A DNA stretch of 64,000 nt from Flavobacteria bacterium RIFCSPLOWO2_12_FULL_35_11 (GCA_001800975.1 MGWK01000056.1:1-64000), one strand, 5' to 3'; positions 46,384-57,464 are shown, numbered from the stretch's first letter. Notes: generated from the letters alone by a model not told the origin. Program-made: numbers and translations.

Positions 46384-47286
46384 ATGGCATTTATAGATTA
46401 TTATAAAATATTGGGCATTGATAAAAGTGCTTCTGCTGGTGACATTAAAAAAGCCTATCGAAAATTGGCCAGAAAATACCACCCCGATTTGAATCCTTCA
46501 GATAAAGAAGCCGAGCGGAAATTCAAAGAAATTAATGAAGCCAACGAGGTGTTGAGCAATCCTGAGAATCGCAAAAAATACGATGAACACGGAAAAGACT
46601 GGAAACATGCCGAGGAATTTGAAAAAGCAAAACAACAGCAGCGACAGTACCAGGGAAGCGGAAAACAAAGTCCGTTTGGTGATTTTGGCGGTGGCGATTA
46701 CTCCGACTTTTTTGAATCTATGTTTGGCGGACGTTCCTCAACAAGAGGCAGCACTGGCAGCAGCGTAAAATATAGAGGTCAAGACCTCAACGCTGAATTG
46801 CACCTCAACTTAAAAGACGTGTATACCACCCATCAAAGAACTTTAACAATTAATGGAAAAAACATTAGGCTTACCATCCCAGCAGGCGTAAAAAATGGGC
46901 AGGTCATAAAAATTAAAGGTCACGGCGGCGAAGGCATCAACGGCGGTCCAAAAGGAGATTTGAACATCACCTTTTCCATTGAAAACAATACCAATTTTAA
47001 ACTGGACAATGACAATTTATACACAACGGTTGATTTGGATTTGTACAAAGCCATCTTGGGTGGGGAAATTACCGTGGAGACTTTTGACGGAAAAGCAAAA
47101 TTGAAAATTGCGCCTGAAACCCAAAATGGCACCAAAGTAAAATTGAAAGGAAAAGGTTTTCCTGTTTATAAAAAAGAAGGTTCTTTTGGTGATTTATACA
47201 TTACTTATCATGTAAAAACGCCCAAAAACCTTTCGGAAAAAGAAAAACAATTGTTTACTGAACTTGCAAAATTAAGACCGTCATGA
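46384..47286 (+). CDS. cbpA: DnaJ/CbpA co-chaperone
   Basis: J-domain [34 protein letters not shown]-terminal substrate-binding domain without Zn fingers. Confidence 0.93.
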   Translation: MAFIDYYKILGIDKSASAGDIKKAYRKLARKYHPDLNPSDKEAERKFKEINEANEVLSNPENRKKYDEHGKDWKHAEEFEKAKQQQRQYQGSGKQSPFGDFGGGDYSDFFESMFGGRSSTRGSTGSSVKYRGQDLNAELHLNLKDVYTTHQRTLTINGKNIRLTIPAGVKNGQVIKIKGHGGEGINGGPKGDLNITFSIENNTNFKLDNDNLYTTVDLDLYKAILGGEITVETFDGKAKLKIAPETQNGTKVKLKGKGFPVYKKEGSFGDLYITYHVKTPKNLSEKEKQLFTELAKLRPS

Positions 47287-47576
47287 GCAAAGAAAACTTC
47301 ATACCACTTCATAAATTATGTGAACTTTACAAGGTTGAGATGTCATTCTTCAGCAGTTTAAATGAAATTGGCCTGATTCAAATCACCACTATTGAAGAAT
47401 CAAACTATATCCATCAGGATAAAATAAACGATATTGAAAAAATGATACGGATGCACCGCGATTTGGATATTAATATTGAAGGAATTGACATTGCATTTAA
47501 TTTATTGCAGAAAATAGATGAATTGGAAAATGAAATAATCTCCATAAAAAACAGGTTAAAGATTTATGAAAACTGA
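47283..47576 (+). CDS. cbpM: Chaperone modulator CbpM-like (MerR-like)
   Basis: 97 aa overlapping the cbpA stop by 4 bp; [22 protein letters not shown]. Confidence 0.82.
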   Translation: MSKENFIPLHKLCELYKVEMSFFSSLNEIGLIQITTIEESNYIHQDKINDIEKMIRMHRDLDINIEGIDIAFNLLQKIDELENEIISIKNRLKIYEN

Positions 47577-47615
47577 TTTTAAGGATAAAAATAGCAGTAA
47601 CTAAAACTACAGAAA

Positions 47616-48215
47616 ATGGAAGAATTTAAGCAAAAAAGATTCTTTAACTCAAAAAGAGTTGAATTTGAAAGTGAAGGAATCACTTTTTATTCGGGAAATT
47701 TTTTAAACGCCAAAGAAATTTTTATTCCTTTTGACGACATTCTCCCTGATGCAATTACAAAGGAAACCAAAACCAGCAGGCTCTTCCTCTGGATTACAGT
47801 AACTTCAGGTTTAATATTTAGCCTTGCTTTATGGGATATTTTTAAAATTCCTTTTGCAGTTTATATGGTAGTGGTATTTTTTTCTGGATTGATTTTCGCA
47901 GTTTTTTTATTGCTGACAATTTTCAGCAGAAAATATATGCTGTACATTACCACATTAAGCGGGTATTTAATTGATTTTTACGATAAAAACCCAAATGAAG
48001 AAGCTATGGATGAATTTCTGGAAACACTCAAAACAAAAACCTTTGCTTATCTGAAAGAAAAGTATGCCGTAATTGATATAGATTTACCTGTTGAAAAACA
48101 AATAGAAAACTTAAATTTTTTGAAAGAGCGAAATGTGATTACAGAAAAAGAATATGAAGCATTGAAAGAGAAATTGAAAAATATTAATATAGATGTTAAA
48201 GGCTTTAAATATTAA
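47616..48215 (+). CDS. Membrane protein with C-terminal SHOCT-like motif
   Basis: Two TM helices; EKQIENLNFLKERNVITEKEYEALKEKLKN. Confidence 0.65.
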   Translation: MEEFKQKRFFNSKRVEFESEGITFYSGNFLNAKEIFIPFDDILPDAITKETKTSRLFLWITVTSGLIFSLALWDIFKIPFAVYMVVVFFSGLIFAVFLLLTIFSRKYMLYITTLSGYLIDFYDKNPNEEAMDEFLETLKTKTFAYLKEKYAVIDIDLPVEKQIENLNFLKERNVITEKEYEALKEKLKNINIDVKGFKY

Positions 48216-48243
48216 AAAATAGCAAGACCCAATTAATTAAGCA

Positions 48244-48810
48244 ATGATAACTTATACAACCTCGAAAACAACAGAAGACCTTTCTGAAATAATAGATTTG
48301 CAGAATAGCAACTTACGCCAAAATTTAACAGCTGAAGAAATACAAAATCAAGGCTTTTTAACGGTGTCTTACTCTATGGAAACCCTACAAAAGATGCAAA
48401 ATAAAGAAAGACATATTATTGCAAAACACAAGGATAAAATAGTTGGATATGTGCTTGCCTTGACTGAAAAATCAAAATTGGATATTCCCGTTCTAGCTTC
48501 AATGTTTGAAACCTTCAACCAAATACAATATAATGAAAAATTGGTTTCTTCCTATAATTATATTGCCGTGGGCCAAATTTGCATTGACAAAGAATATCGT
48601 GCTCGGGGATTGTTTGACGGTTGTTATGAAACCTATAAAAACTATTTTAAAAACAAATATGATTTTGCCATTACCGAAATTGCTACGGCAAACACACGTT
48701 CAAGAGCCTCCCATAAAAGAAATGGTTTTACAGAAATTCATACTTATAAAGATTTCAATGATTTAGAATGGGTTATTGTTATTTTAGATTGGAACAATAA
48801 ACCAGCATAA
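48244..48810 (+). CDS. GNAT family N-acetyltransferase
   Basis: VGQICIDKEYRARGLFDGCYETYKNYF acetyl-CoA-binding motif. Confidence 0.8.
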   Translation: MITYTTSKTTEDLSEIIDLQNSNLRQNLTAEEIQNQGFLTVSYSMETLQKMQNKERHIIAKHKDKIVGYVLALTEKSKLDIPVLASMFETFNQIQYNEKLVSSYNYIAVGQICIDKEYRARGLFDGCYETYKNYFKNKYDFAITEIATANTRSRASHKRNGFTEIHTYKDFNDLEWVIVILDWNNKPA

Positions 48811-48881
48811 ATGATTACGAAATGCAACTTTTGCTAAAATCAATAGTATTTTATATTCAAGGCATTAAATGATAAAAAAAA

Positions 48882-49862
48882 ATGATTCTCGACCATAAAT
48901 TTGATTTAGGATTTTTCCCCACTCCCCTACATCGCATAAAAAACCTTTCGGAAAAATACGCTCCTTACCATATTTTCATCAAACGAGATGACCAAACCGG
49001 ACTTGCTTCCGGAGGAAACAAAACTAGAAAACTTGAATATTTAATTCAGGAAGCCTTGGAAAACGGATGCGACACGGTAATTACAGCCGGTGCGCAACAA
49101 TCCAATCATTGCCGGCAAACTGCGGCCGCCTGTGCCATTGCCAAACTGAAATGTCATTTATTGTTAGGCGGAACAGCTCCCCAGAATTATAACGGCAACT
49201 TACTGCTGTCCCATTTACTGGGCGCTCAAATTCATTTTACGGTAGAAAACAGGAAAGGTGAGGACATTTACAGCTTGAAAAACAAACTGGAATTGGAAGG
49301 TAAAAAGCCCTTTATAATTCCCTATGGCGGGTCGAACATTACGGGAGCGCTCGGATTTGTGAATGCCGTAAAAGAATTAAAAACGCAACTCATTGCCCAA
49401 AACCTTAAAATTGACTATCTGTTTTTCGCTTCCAGTTCGGGCGGCACGCAAGCCGGATTGACCTTGGGAAATGATTTGTATAATTTGAATATGAAATTGA
49501 TACCAATCGGAATTGACAAGAGCGAAACACAGGGCTTGAGCCTCGAAGAAGTGGTTCTTCATCTTGTTAATGAAGGAAAATTGCTTCTTAATCTTAAAAA
49601 AGAATATACGATTGATGAGGTGAAAATCAATAACGATTATAACGAAGCAGGCTATGGTGTCATTACCGAAAATGAAAAAGGAGCTATAAAAGAATTGGCT
49701 GAAAATGAAGGAATTCTTTTGGATCCAGTTTATACCGGACGCGCATTTTATGCAATGATGGATTATTTAAAGAAAAACAAAATCCGTTCAAACGCTAACA
49801 TTCTCTTTTGGCATACGGGCGGATTTCCTGCAAATTTTTATTATGCAGACCAATTAAAGTGA
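48882..49862 (+). CDS. PLP-dependent D-cysteine desulfhydrase / ACC deaminase family
   Basis: IKRDDQTGLASGGNKTRKLEYLIQEAL PLP Lys motif; SSSGGTQAGL. Confidence 0.92.
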   Translation: MILDHKFDLGFFPTPLHRIKNLSEKYAPYHIFIKRDDQTGLASGGNKTRKLEYLIQEALENGCDTVITAGAQQSNHCRQTAAACAIAKLKCHLLLGGTAPQNYNGNLLLSHLLGAQIHFTVENRKGEDIYSLKNKLELEGKKPFIIPYGGSNITGALGFVNAVKELKTQLIAQNLKIDYLFFASSSGGTQAGLTLGNDLYNLNMKLIPIGIDKSETQGLSLEEVVLHLVNEGKLLLNLKKEYTIDEVKINNDYNEAGYGVITENEKGAIKELAENEGILLDPVYTGRAFYAMMDYLKKNKIRSNANILFWHTGGFPANFYYADQLK

Positions 49863-50041
49863 TAAAAAAGTCGGTTTATGTTTTCTGGCTGCTATGGTTT
49901 AAAATCGAATATTCTAAGTTTTCAAGTTCAAATGGCACAGTTTAGAATTGGCCTAAACATAGCTTGTAAAAAAGAAACCCAACTAAAATCCCAATTTTAT
50001 ACAGTTATGGGTTTCATTTTTATTTTTTTAAAGTGTGAATG

Positions 50042-50072
50042 ATGTAACATTTTTCAAAAGTTGTGTAACACC
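50042..50072 (+). promoter_or_regulatory. Putative regulatory motif ATGTAA-N15-GTGTAACACC upstream of the bfr-like gene
   Basis: Same motif and spacing at 53330-53360. Confidence 0.5.
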
Positions 50073-50143
50073 CCTCCTATTAAAGTGACGATCTTTACAC
50101 ATTCAAAAATTTATGATTTCAAATAAACTAAAATAGAGCAAAA

Positions 50144-50626
50144 ATGAAAGGAAATGCAAAATTAATTACAGTATTAAATTCGCTATTGGCCGATGAATTA
50201 ACGGCTATAAACCAGTACATGGTACATTCTGAAATGTGTGAAAACTGGGGTTACGGGAAACTTCATAGCGCTATCCGTTAGCAGGCAATGGATGAGATGC
50301 ACCATGCTGAGTGGCTAATTGAACGCATTATTTTTTTGGATGGCGCACCAACAGTGTCCAAATTGAACGCCATAAAAATTGGAAGAACAATTCCGGAAAT
50401 AATTAATAACGACAGCGACGACGAGCTTAATGCAGTAAGCGCTTACAATGATGCCATAAAACTGGCCCGTGAAGTTGGTGATCAAATCACTTCCGATTTG
50501 CTTTCCAAAATACTGGCTATGGAAGAAGGTCACGCAGATTGGGCTGAAACTCAAAACACACAAATAAATCAGATGGGTCTGGAAAATTACCTAATGAACC
50601 AAACGGCAAGTCCGGCAGTAGATTAA
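50144..50626 (+). pseudogene. bfr: bacterioferritin interrupted by an in-frame TAG
   Basis: MKGNAKLITVLNSLLADELTAINQYMVHSEMCENWGYGKLHSAIR*QAMDEMHHAEWLIERIIFLDG...; TAG at 50279-50281, same frame continues. Confidence 0.88.
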
Positions 50627-50868
50627 TTCATTCCCCATTTTATTTCCAGCTTTAAATAGCACCAATTGAAATTTGAAACTGGTGATTACAAACTTATTAT
50701 CGATACCAAAGCCAAAAATAAGATTGTCATAGTTCGGTAATTAAAAAAGAAATTAAACAGAAGAAAGATAAACGAAGACGGGAGACAGAAGATGACAGAC
50801 GGAGTTTTATGGGTGAATATAACTGCGAACTCCCGACTTCGGCTTTCGTACCTTAAAAACAGAATCAC

Positions 50869-51687
50869 ATGAGACACAAAGGAAATAACATCAAATTAAC
50901 AGTAAATAACTGCAACGTAAGTTATAACGACGAAGGACCGGATGGAGCGCCAATTATTATTTTCATTCATGGTTTTCCTTTAAATAAATCCATGTGGGAC
51001 AAACAAGTGAAAGCATTAAAGGATAACTATCGCGTGATTGCTTACGATATTCGCGGACATGGGAATTCTGAAGTAGGGGCAATTGATTTTTCAATTGACC
51101 TTTTTGTGAATGATTTGCTCAGTTTTATGGATGCTTTAAAAATTGAAAAAACCATGCTGTGTGGTTTATCTATGGGCGGATATATTGCCTTAAATGCGAT
51201 TGAAAACCATCCTGGACGTTTTAAAGCACTGGTATTAAGCGACACAAATTGTAGAGCCGATACGCCAGAAGCAAAAGAAAAACGGATGAATACCATTATA
51301 AGCATCAAGGAAAACGGATTGGATAAGTTTGCCAATGATTTAATCATAAATTTATTTTCGGCAGAATCTTTTAAAAAAAATTCAGAAGAAATTCCGGTTG
51401 TAAGGGAGATGATTGTAAAAACGACCACCCAATCGCTATTCAAAAGTTTACATGCTTTAGCTGAGCGCAAGGAAACCTGCAGCAAACTGGCGGAAATAAA
51501 AATGCCTGTGCTTATTTTAGTGGGAAAAGAAGATAAAATCACGCCTCCTGAAGTTGCAAGCGCCATGCAAGAAAAAATAGAAGGTTCCCAATTAAGCATT
51601 ATTGAGCATGCAGGTCATTTAAGCAATATGGAAAATGAGGGTGAGTTCAATAGCCAACTTATGAAGTTTATTGGCAACTTAAAATAA
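50869..51687 (+). CDS. alpha/beta hydrolase
   Basis: IFIHGFPLNKSMWDKQ, CGLSMGGYIAL nucleophile elbow, VGKEDKITPP, EHAGHLSNMEN. Confidence 0.92.
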   Translation: MRHKGNNIKLTVNNCNVSYNDEGPDGAPIIIFIHGFPLNKSMWDKQVKALKDNYRVIAYDIRGHGNSEVGAIDFSIDLFVNDLLSFMDALKIEKTMLCGLSMGGYIALNAIENHPGRFKALVLSDTNCRADTPEAKEKRMNTIISIKENGLDKFANDLIINLFSAESFKKNSEEIPVVREMIVKTTTQSLFKSLHALAERKETCSKLAEIKMPVLILVGKEDKITPPEVASAMQEKIEGSQLSIIEHAGHLSNMENEGEFNSQLMKFIGNLK

Positions 51688-51708
51688 AGTTAACTTAAGG
51701 AAGAAAAA

Positions 51709-52014
51709 ATGGAAAATAAATCAATGATTACAACAACTGACAATTTGGAACCTAACGAAATTAGAACAGATTGCCAAGGGCAAAACTCAAATAAAAATTT
51801 GGTTTATGAACACCTTGAGAATTATCTGAATTCAAGAATTCTTAAAATTACAACGATAATTAAGAATCAATATCCTGAATTGTTGGAATTTTTGAATGAA
51901 ATGCCTGTGACAATTCCTTCGGAAAAGAGTCCGGAAATTACACTTAACAACCTAAAAACATACGGCGAATCACTGAATTCTATTTTGATAAAATACGAAT
52001 TAGAACATTCCTAA
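51709..52014 (+). CDS. Hypothetical protein
   Basis: 101 aa ORF closely following the hydrolase; C-terminal LEFLNEMPVTIPSEKSPEITLNNLKTYGESLNSILIKY. Confidence 0.6.
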   Translation: MENKSMITTTDNLEPNEIRTDCQGQNSNKNLVYEHLENYLNSRILKITTIIKNQYPELLEFLNEMPVTIPSEKSPEITLNNLKTYGESLNSILIKYELEHS

Positions 52015-52193
52015 ATCCCAAAATTAACCAATGGGCTTATTTCAATCTGATTTAATTTCAACAAGATTTTAAAGATTAAGCCGAGCGTGAAATAAGAAAT
52101 CTTGTATCTATCCAGATTATTATAAATTGGTGGCTGAATCAATTTTGGAAACCTTCAACTTCAGCTTAGTTGATTGAATTAATAAGTGCCTAA

Positions 52194-53258
52194 ATGTCAA
52201 AAGAACCATTACGATCGGAGACAAACTGCCTAAACTGCAATCATGTGGTTGAACAGCGTTATTGCCCTAACTGCGGGCAGGAAAACAGCGTGATTCGTAA
52301 AAGTTTTTACCATTTGTTTATTCATTTCTTTGAAGATTTAACCCATTATGACAATTCATTTTGGAGGACTATTTTTTACCTGCTCATCAAACCTGCTGCT
52401 GTAACTAAAGCTTATACCTCAGGGAAAAGAAAGTCATTTTTACCGCCCATGCGCTTGTACATTTTTACAAGTTTTATTACTTTTTTGCTGATATCCCTTT
52501 TTCCTGCTGAAAATGCCAAAATCACCGCAACAAATGTTAAAAATAAGGTTGAACAAGTTGTTCCCACATTAGATTCTTTGAAGATTGACGAAAAAGGTGT
52601 AGACGGGCTTACTATAATTGGCATTATCTCCGAGGCAGAAAATGATACCCTAAAAAAATTATTGCAGGTGACAAAAGACATTGATCCAAAAAACATCACC
52701 GATTTTGGCTATGAAGGCACCAAAGAACTGGATTACATTCAAAAGCATGGCACAAAAAAAGCAAAAGTCGGCAAAACGGAATATTGGTTCCTTAAAAAGT
52801 GGCTTGCCGTAAAAGAAGAGAATACAAACAAAGAAATTATTGAAAAATTTGGCCAGTCATTTATTGGCAACTTTCCCAAGGTATTGTTTATTTATATGCC
52901 GGTTTTCGCCTTTCTTTTATGGCTTTTTCACGATAAAAAAAGATGGTTTTTTTATGACCATGGTATTTTTACGCTGCATTTATTTTCGTTTTTGCTGTTG
53001 ATGATATTACTGCTCTTTTTCATCGACAAACTTTTTGCTTTGTCCGACTGGCCTTTTATAGGCTGGATTAACCTAATCATTAAATCGATTGGTATTTTTT
53101 GGATGTTGTTTTATTTTTTTCCGGCACATCGTCGTTTTTATGAAGAATCACATTTGGTTTCCGCTTTCAAAAGCAGTTTGGTTTATGCCATCAATATAAT
53201 TATGGTTACTTTTCTGATGGTATTATACGGATTGTACACTTATATCAATTTACATTAA
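52194..53258 (+). CDS. DUF3667 domain-containing membrane protein
   Basis: N-terminal Zn-ribbon CLNCNHVVEQRYCPNCGQ, TM helices. Confidence 0.85.
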   Translation: MSKEPLRSETNCLNCNHVVEQRYCPNCGQENSVIRKSFYHLFIHFFEDLTHYDNSFWRTIFYLLIKPAAVTKAYTSGKRKSFLPPMRLYIFTSFITFLLISLFPAENAKITATNVKNKVEQVVPTLDSLKIDEKGVDGLTIIGIISEAENDTLKKLLQVTKDIDPKNITDFGYEGTKELDYIQKHGTKKAKVGKTEYWFLKKWLAVKEENTNKEIIEKFGQSFIGNFPKVLFIYMPVFAFLLWLFHDKKRWFFYDHGIFTLHLFSFLLLMILLLFFIDKLFALSDWPFIGWINLIIKSIGIFWMLFYFFPAHRRFYEESHLVSAFKSSLVYAINIIMVTFLMVLYGLYTYINLH

Positions 53259-53329
53259 TGCAATTCCTGAATAAATGATTTCGGATTTTTGAACTCCTGC
53301 TAAACCCAACTATCCAAAATGTGAGAATC

Positions 53330-53360
53330 ATGTAAATTATCGTCATAATTGTGTAACACC
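53330..53360 (+). promoter_or_regulatory. Putative regulatory motif ATGTAA-N15-GTGTAACACC upstream of the CsbD gene
   Basis: Followed 19 bp later by TACCTTTG (-7-like); matches 50042-50072. Confidence 0.55.
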
Positions 53361-53423
53361 TTCCGCAATAAATGGGAATACCTTTGAAATGTGAAAATTC
53401 ATTCACAGATAAATTCTACTATC

Positions 53424-53609
53424 ATGAACACAACAGAAGCGAAAGGAAACTGGAATATCCAGAAAGCGAAATTGAAACAAAAATTTGCAGATTTAACTGA
53501 CAATGACCTCATGTATGAAGAAGGTCAAAGGGAAGAAATGCTCGGAAAACTTCAAGTAAAACTTGGAAAAACCAAAGAAGAATTGAATGATTTTTTAGAA
53601 TCACTATAA
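53424..53609 (+). CDS. CsbD family stress protein
   Basis: GNWNIQKAKLKQKFADLTDNDLMYEEGQREEMLGKLQVKLGKTKEE. Confidence 0.9.
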   Translation: MNTTEAKGNWNIQKAKLKQKFADLTDNDLMYEEGQREEMLGKLQVKLGKTKEELNDFLESL

Positions 53610-53712
53610 TTGATTACACATATTTCTGTCGCTGCTTGTAATGCATTATGATTGAAAAGTAATCGTATTACAACGGCTTCAGAAAACTTTTATCAAATTA
53701 AAACACCTCATA

Positions 53713-53748
53713 AAACCTCTTTAAATCCAATTTAAAGAGGTTTATTTT
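53713..53748 (+). terminator. Rho-independent terminator
   Basis: AAACCTCTTTAAA-TCCAA-TTTAAAGAGGTTTATTTTT. Confidence 0.88.
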
Positions 53749-53858
53749 TGGATGTAATTTGAAAAAAAACCAAAACTGCTTCTGTATAAAGTCATCCGTT
53801 TATTTGCAAGTGAATGCTAAAGTCTGTAAATTTAGTTGTGCAATAAATAAACACTGGT

Positions 53859-54299
53859 ATGCAAATGATTCACAAAATTTTAGTGGGAATTGATGGAAGT
53901 GATTCTGCCATCAATGCCGCAAATTATGCCATTAAATTGTCAAAGGAAATGCAGGCTGAATTGGAAATTATTTATGTAATCCGGTTTTCCATTGGAAATG
54001 TTGATGCTGGTATTTTACCGGTTAAAATTGAAGAATATGAAAAAGAAAGGGCGGTGGAATTGGTCGGAAAAATTAAAAAGCAACATCCGGAAATAAAAAT
54101 AAACGATATAGAACCCATCGGACTTCCTATCGCCGAAATCAACAAGGCAATCGATAATTGGAAACCCGATTTGTTTATTATTGGCCATCATACGCAACAC
54201 TTTCTTGAACATTTGTTTATTGGCAGCATCGAAAAAAAATTGCTCAGCAATCTTAAAATTCCTTTATTAATTGTTCCTGAAAATTATATGCTGAAATAA
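53859..54299 (+). CDS. Universal stress protein (UspA family)
   Basis: KILVGIDGSDSAINAANYAI; GSIEKKLLSNLKIPLLIVP. Confidence 0.9.
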   Translation: MQMIHKILVGIDGSDSAINAANYAIKLSKEMQAELEIIYVIRFSIGNVDAGILPVKIEEYEKERAVELVGKIKKQHPEIKINDIEPIGLPIAEINKAIDNWKPDLFIIGHHTQHFLEHLFIGSIEKKLLSNLKIPLLIVPENYMLK

Positions 54300-54388
54300 C
54301 ATAAAACAGTATTTTTACAATTATTTCATTTTAAATTGAATTCAGAAAAAAAATCTAAAAGCCATTTTTGGATCATACAAGCTAAACA

Positions 54389-56824
54389 ATGACGACAAAA
54401 CGAACTTTTATTTTACTTCTTATTATTTTTACATTTTCCACACAAACTCATTCCCAGGAACGAGAAATCACTAACCTTAACGCGGCGTGGAAATTTTCAA
54501 AAGGCCACAACGAAATGGCGCATCAAAAAACAATTGATGATTCCAATTGGCAACAAGTTACCATTCCTCACGACTGGGCAATAGCGGGATCTTTTATTGT
54601 TGATGGAGACGGAAATACCGGAAAACTTCCTTGGAAAGGTGAAAGCTGGTATCGAAAAATTATGGCTATTCCAGCCAATTATGAAGGGAAAAGATTGTAT
54701 TTGTTATTCGACGGAATTATGGCTTTTCCGAGCATTTACGTGAACGGACAACTTGCAGGAAAATGGGATTATGGGTACAATTCCTACTATTTAGACATCA
54801 CCAACTTGGTGAATTTTAGCAGTGATAATACGTTGGCAATTCATGTAGACACCCGAAAGCATGACAGCAGATGGTATCCCGGAGCGGGAATTTATAGAAA
54901 AATACAATTGATTGCCGTAAATCCAATCCACGTTGCCGTTTGGGGAACTTATATTACAACGCCGGTCATAAAACCAAATTATGCAGAGGTGAGAATTGCC
55001 ACTACAATAAATAATTATTCGGAAAACGCCAATGAAATTAAAATAAAACACACCATTTTAGCCCCAAATAATTCCATAATTGCAGAAAAAGAAGTTGCCG
55101 GAATTGTTGCCCTGAACAAAAATAAAAGTATTGAAACTACCTTAACCGTTCCCAATCCGAGACTTTGGGATACTGAAAATCCGCAATTATACAAACTTGT
55201 CACCACCATTTCCCAAAATAACAAGCTGCTCGACACCTATACTTCCACTTTTGGCATTAGAGATATCCGGTTTACGGCAGACAACGGATTTTACTTGAAT
55301 GACAAACGTGTGCAATTAAAGGGTGTAAACTTGCATCACGACCACGGTCCGCTGGGCACTGCATTTAATGAAAGAGCCATGGAACGGCAATTGGAAATTA
55401 TGAAAAGTATGGGCACAAACGCCATAAGAACCAGCCACAATACTGCCGCTCCTGAATTGTTGGATCTATGCGATAAAATGGGAATCTTGGTTTTAAATGA
55501 GGTATTTGACAAATATGATGCGAAAGCGGATATTGTTGACAGCACCAATTTTGAAAATTTTGCCCAAAGAAACATCAAAAATTTTGTGGTTAGAGATCGA
55601 AACCATCCTTCCATATTTTTATGGAGTGTGGGCAACGAAATTTCTGATGTGCAGTGGAATCTTGACAACGGTTTTCACCGACTTCAAACAATGCTTAATT
55701 ATGTGAAAAAATATGACAACACCAGGCCAACCACCTTGGTTTGCGACAGTTACAAAAGTGCTGAATTAAGGCATTTCGATTATTACGACATCCACAGTTG
55801 GAATTATGGTCGCCGTTACAGTTTGGCCCGCCAATTGGAGCCAAATAAATCGGTAATCATCAGCGAATCGGCATCTACATTGAGCACAAGGGGTTTTTAT
55901 GAATTCCCATTACCCAAAGAAAAAATTGATTTTACCAAATCCCTTCAAGTAAGTTCGTACGATTTAAATGCGCCCGATTGGGCCGAACTTGCCGATGACG
56001 ACTTTATGTGGCAACAAGATGAACCTTATGTTGCCGGGGAATTTGTTTGGACTGGTTTTGATTATTTAGGTGAGCCAACACCTTATGACAATAAATGGAC
56101 GAAATAACACGGAATGACCGATAATGAAGCTTCAAGAAGTTCTTATTTTGGCATTGTTGATTTATGCGGAATCCCAAAAGATCGCTATTATTTGTATAAA
56201 AGTTATTGGAAACCCGAAGAAACCACCATACATATCCTTCCACATTGGAACTGGAAAGACAGGATTGGAGAAATTACCCCCGTTTTTGTGTATACAAACG
56301 GCGATTGTGCTGAACTCTTTTTAAACGGAAAATCCTTAGGAAAAAAATGTAAAAATCCGAAATCGGTAAAATCCATTGAACGTTTCAGATTGATGTGGAA
56401 TGACGTGGTTTATGAGCCTGGAGAATTAAAAGCCGTTGCCTACAAAGAAGGAAAAATAATTGGGGAACAATTGATGAAAACAGCCGGTGAACCCTATAAA
56501 TTAAAACTAACTCCCGACAGAAAAATGATTAAAGCCGACGGAAATGACTTGTCCTATATCCTAATTGAAGCAATTGATAAAAACGGAAATATATGTCCGT
56601 TAGCTACCAACAACATCGGCATTAAAATAAACGGAGCTGCAAAAATTGCTGGCGTTGGGAATGGAAATCCGCAATCTTTTGCTTCCTTTAAATCAAATTC
56701 CGTACAGTTGTTTTATGGAAAAGCGATGCTTATTGTTGGTGCCGAATTTACCAAAGGAAATATCACTGTTGAAGCAACTTCAAAAGGATTAAAAAGTGAA
56801 AAGGTTGTTTTAGAAATCAAATAA
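54389..56824 (+). pseudogene. Glycoside hydrolase family 2 (beta-galactosidase-like), interrupted by an in-frame TAA
   Basis: LKGVNLHHDHGPLGTAFNERAMERQLEIMKSMGTNAIRTSHN, WSVGNEISD; WTK*HGMTDNEASRSSYFGIVDLCG: stop at 56105-56107, frame unchanged after it. Confidence 0.85.
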
Positions 56825-56846
56825 AAAAAGTTTCAACAAAAAAGAT

Positions 56847-56886
56847 AAAAGGGCTGAAGTATTTTAACATACTTCAGCCCTTTATT
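56847..56886. terminator. Strong bidirectional terminator
   Basis: GGGCTGAAGTA-TTTTAACA-TACTTCAGCCC perfect 11-bp stem, flanked by A/T tracts. Confidence 0.92.
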
Positions 56887-56906
56887 ATGCTGTAATAATT
56901 TCTAAG

Positions 56907-57269
56907 TTAATATTGCCCCGTACCCAGCAACACCAACGTACACGCTTCTTCAAAAGCAATGTTATTTTTTGTCAGTAAATTTTGCAATTCCTCATTTTCG
57001 GTCCCAGGATTAAAAAGAACGCGTTTAGGTTTTAATTCCAGAATATAGTCATAAAAACTTTTCTGATTATTTTCATTTAAATACAGCGTTACAGTATCAA
57101 TGTCTTCAAACATGACTTTTTCTGTGCTAAATTTTACGCCGCTAACTTCCCCTTCTTTATTTCCTATCGCCAATACGGGATGCCCATATACGATTAACTT
57201 TTGAATGGCCTTATAAGAATATCTGCTTGGATTTGTTGAGGCTCCAATAACCAATGTCATTTTTTTCAT
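56907..57269 (-). CDS. CoA-binding domain protein (YccU-like)
   Basis: TLVIGASTNPSRYSYKAIQKLIVYGHPVLAIG; LFNPGTENEEL. Confidence 0.85.
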   Translation of the reverse strand: MKKMTLVIGASTNPSRYSYKAIQKLIVYGHPVLAIGNKEGEVSGVKFSTEKVMFEDIDTVTLYLNENNQKSFYDYILELKPKRVLFNPGTENEELQNLLTKNNIAFEEACTLVLLGTGQY

Positions 57270-57395
57270 TCTCCAAAATTAGTTAAAGTTTAGGAAACAC
57301 TGTAACATAATTTAAAGTATGTAGTCTATTAAAACAAAAGCTTTCAAAAAACTATTACGGACAATAACCCATGAAATGTTAAATAATTCTTAAAA

Positions 57396-57420
57396 TAGTA
57401 CTTTGCTTTGCATAGTACTA
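57396..57420. promoter_or_regulatory. 25-bp dyad operator candidate TAGTACTTTGCTTTGCATAGTACTA
   Basis: Near-perfect inverted repeat overlapping the promoter region of the TonB receptor. Confidence 0.6.
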
Positions 57421-57464
57421 AAATAAAATATATTTTTGTTCTACTAAATCAAAAAAACTTAAAA

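Noticed and set aside
51042-51599. 185-aa minus-strand ORF opposite the alpha/beta hydrolase
   Set aside because: Shadow ORF of a well-supported hydrolase; composition typical of antisense reading
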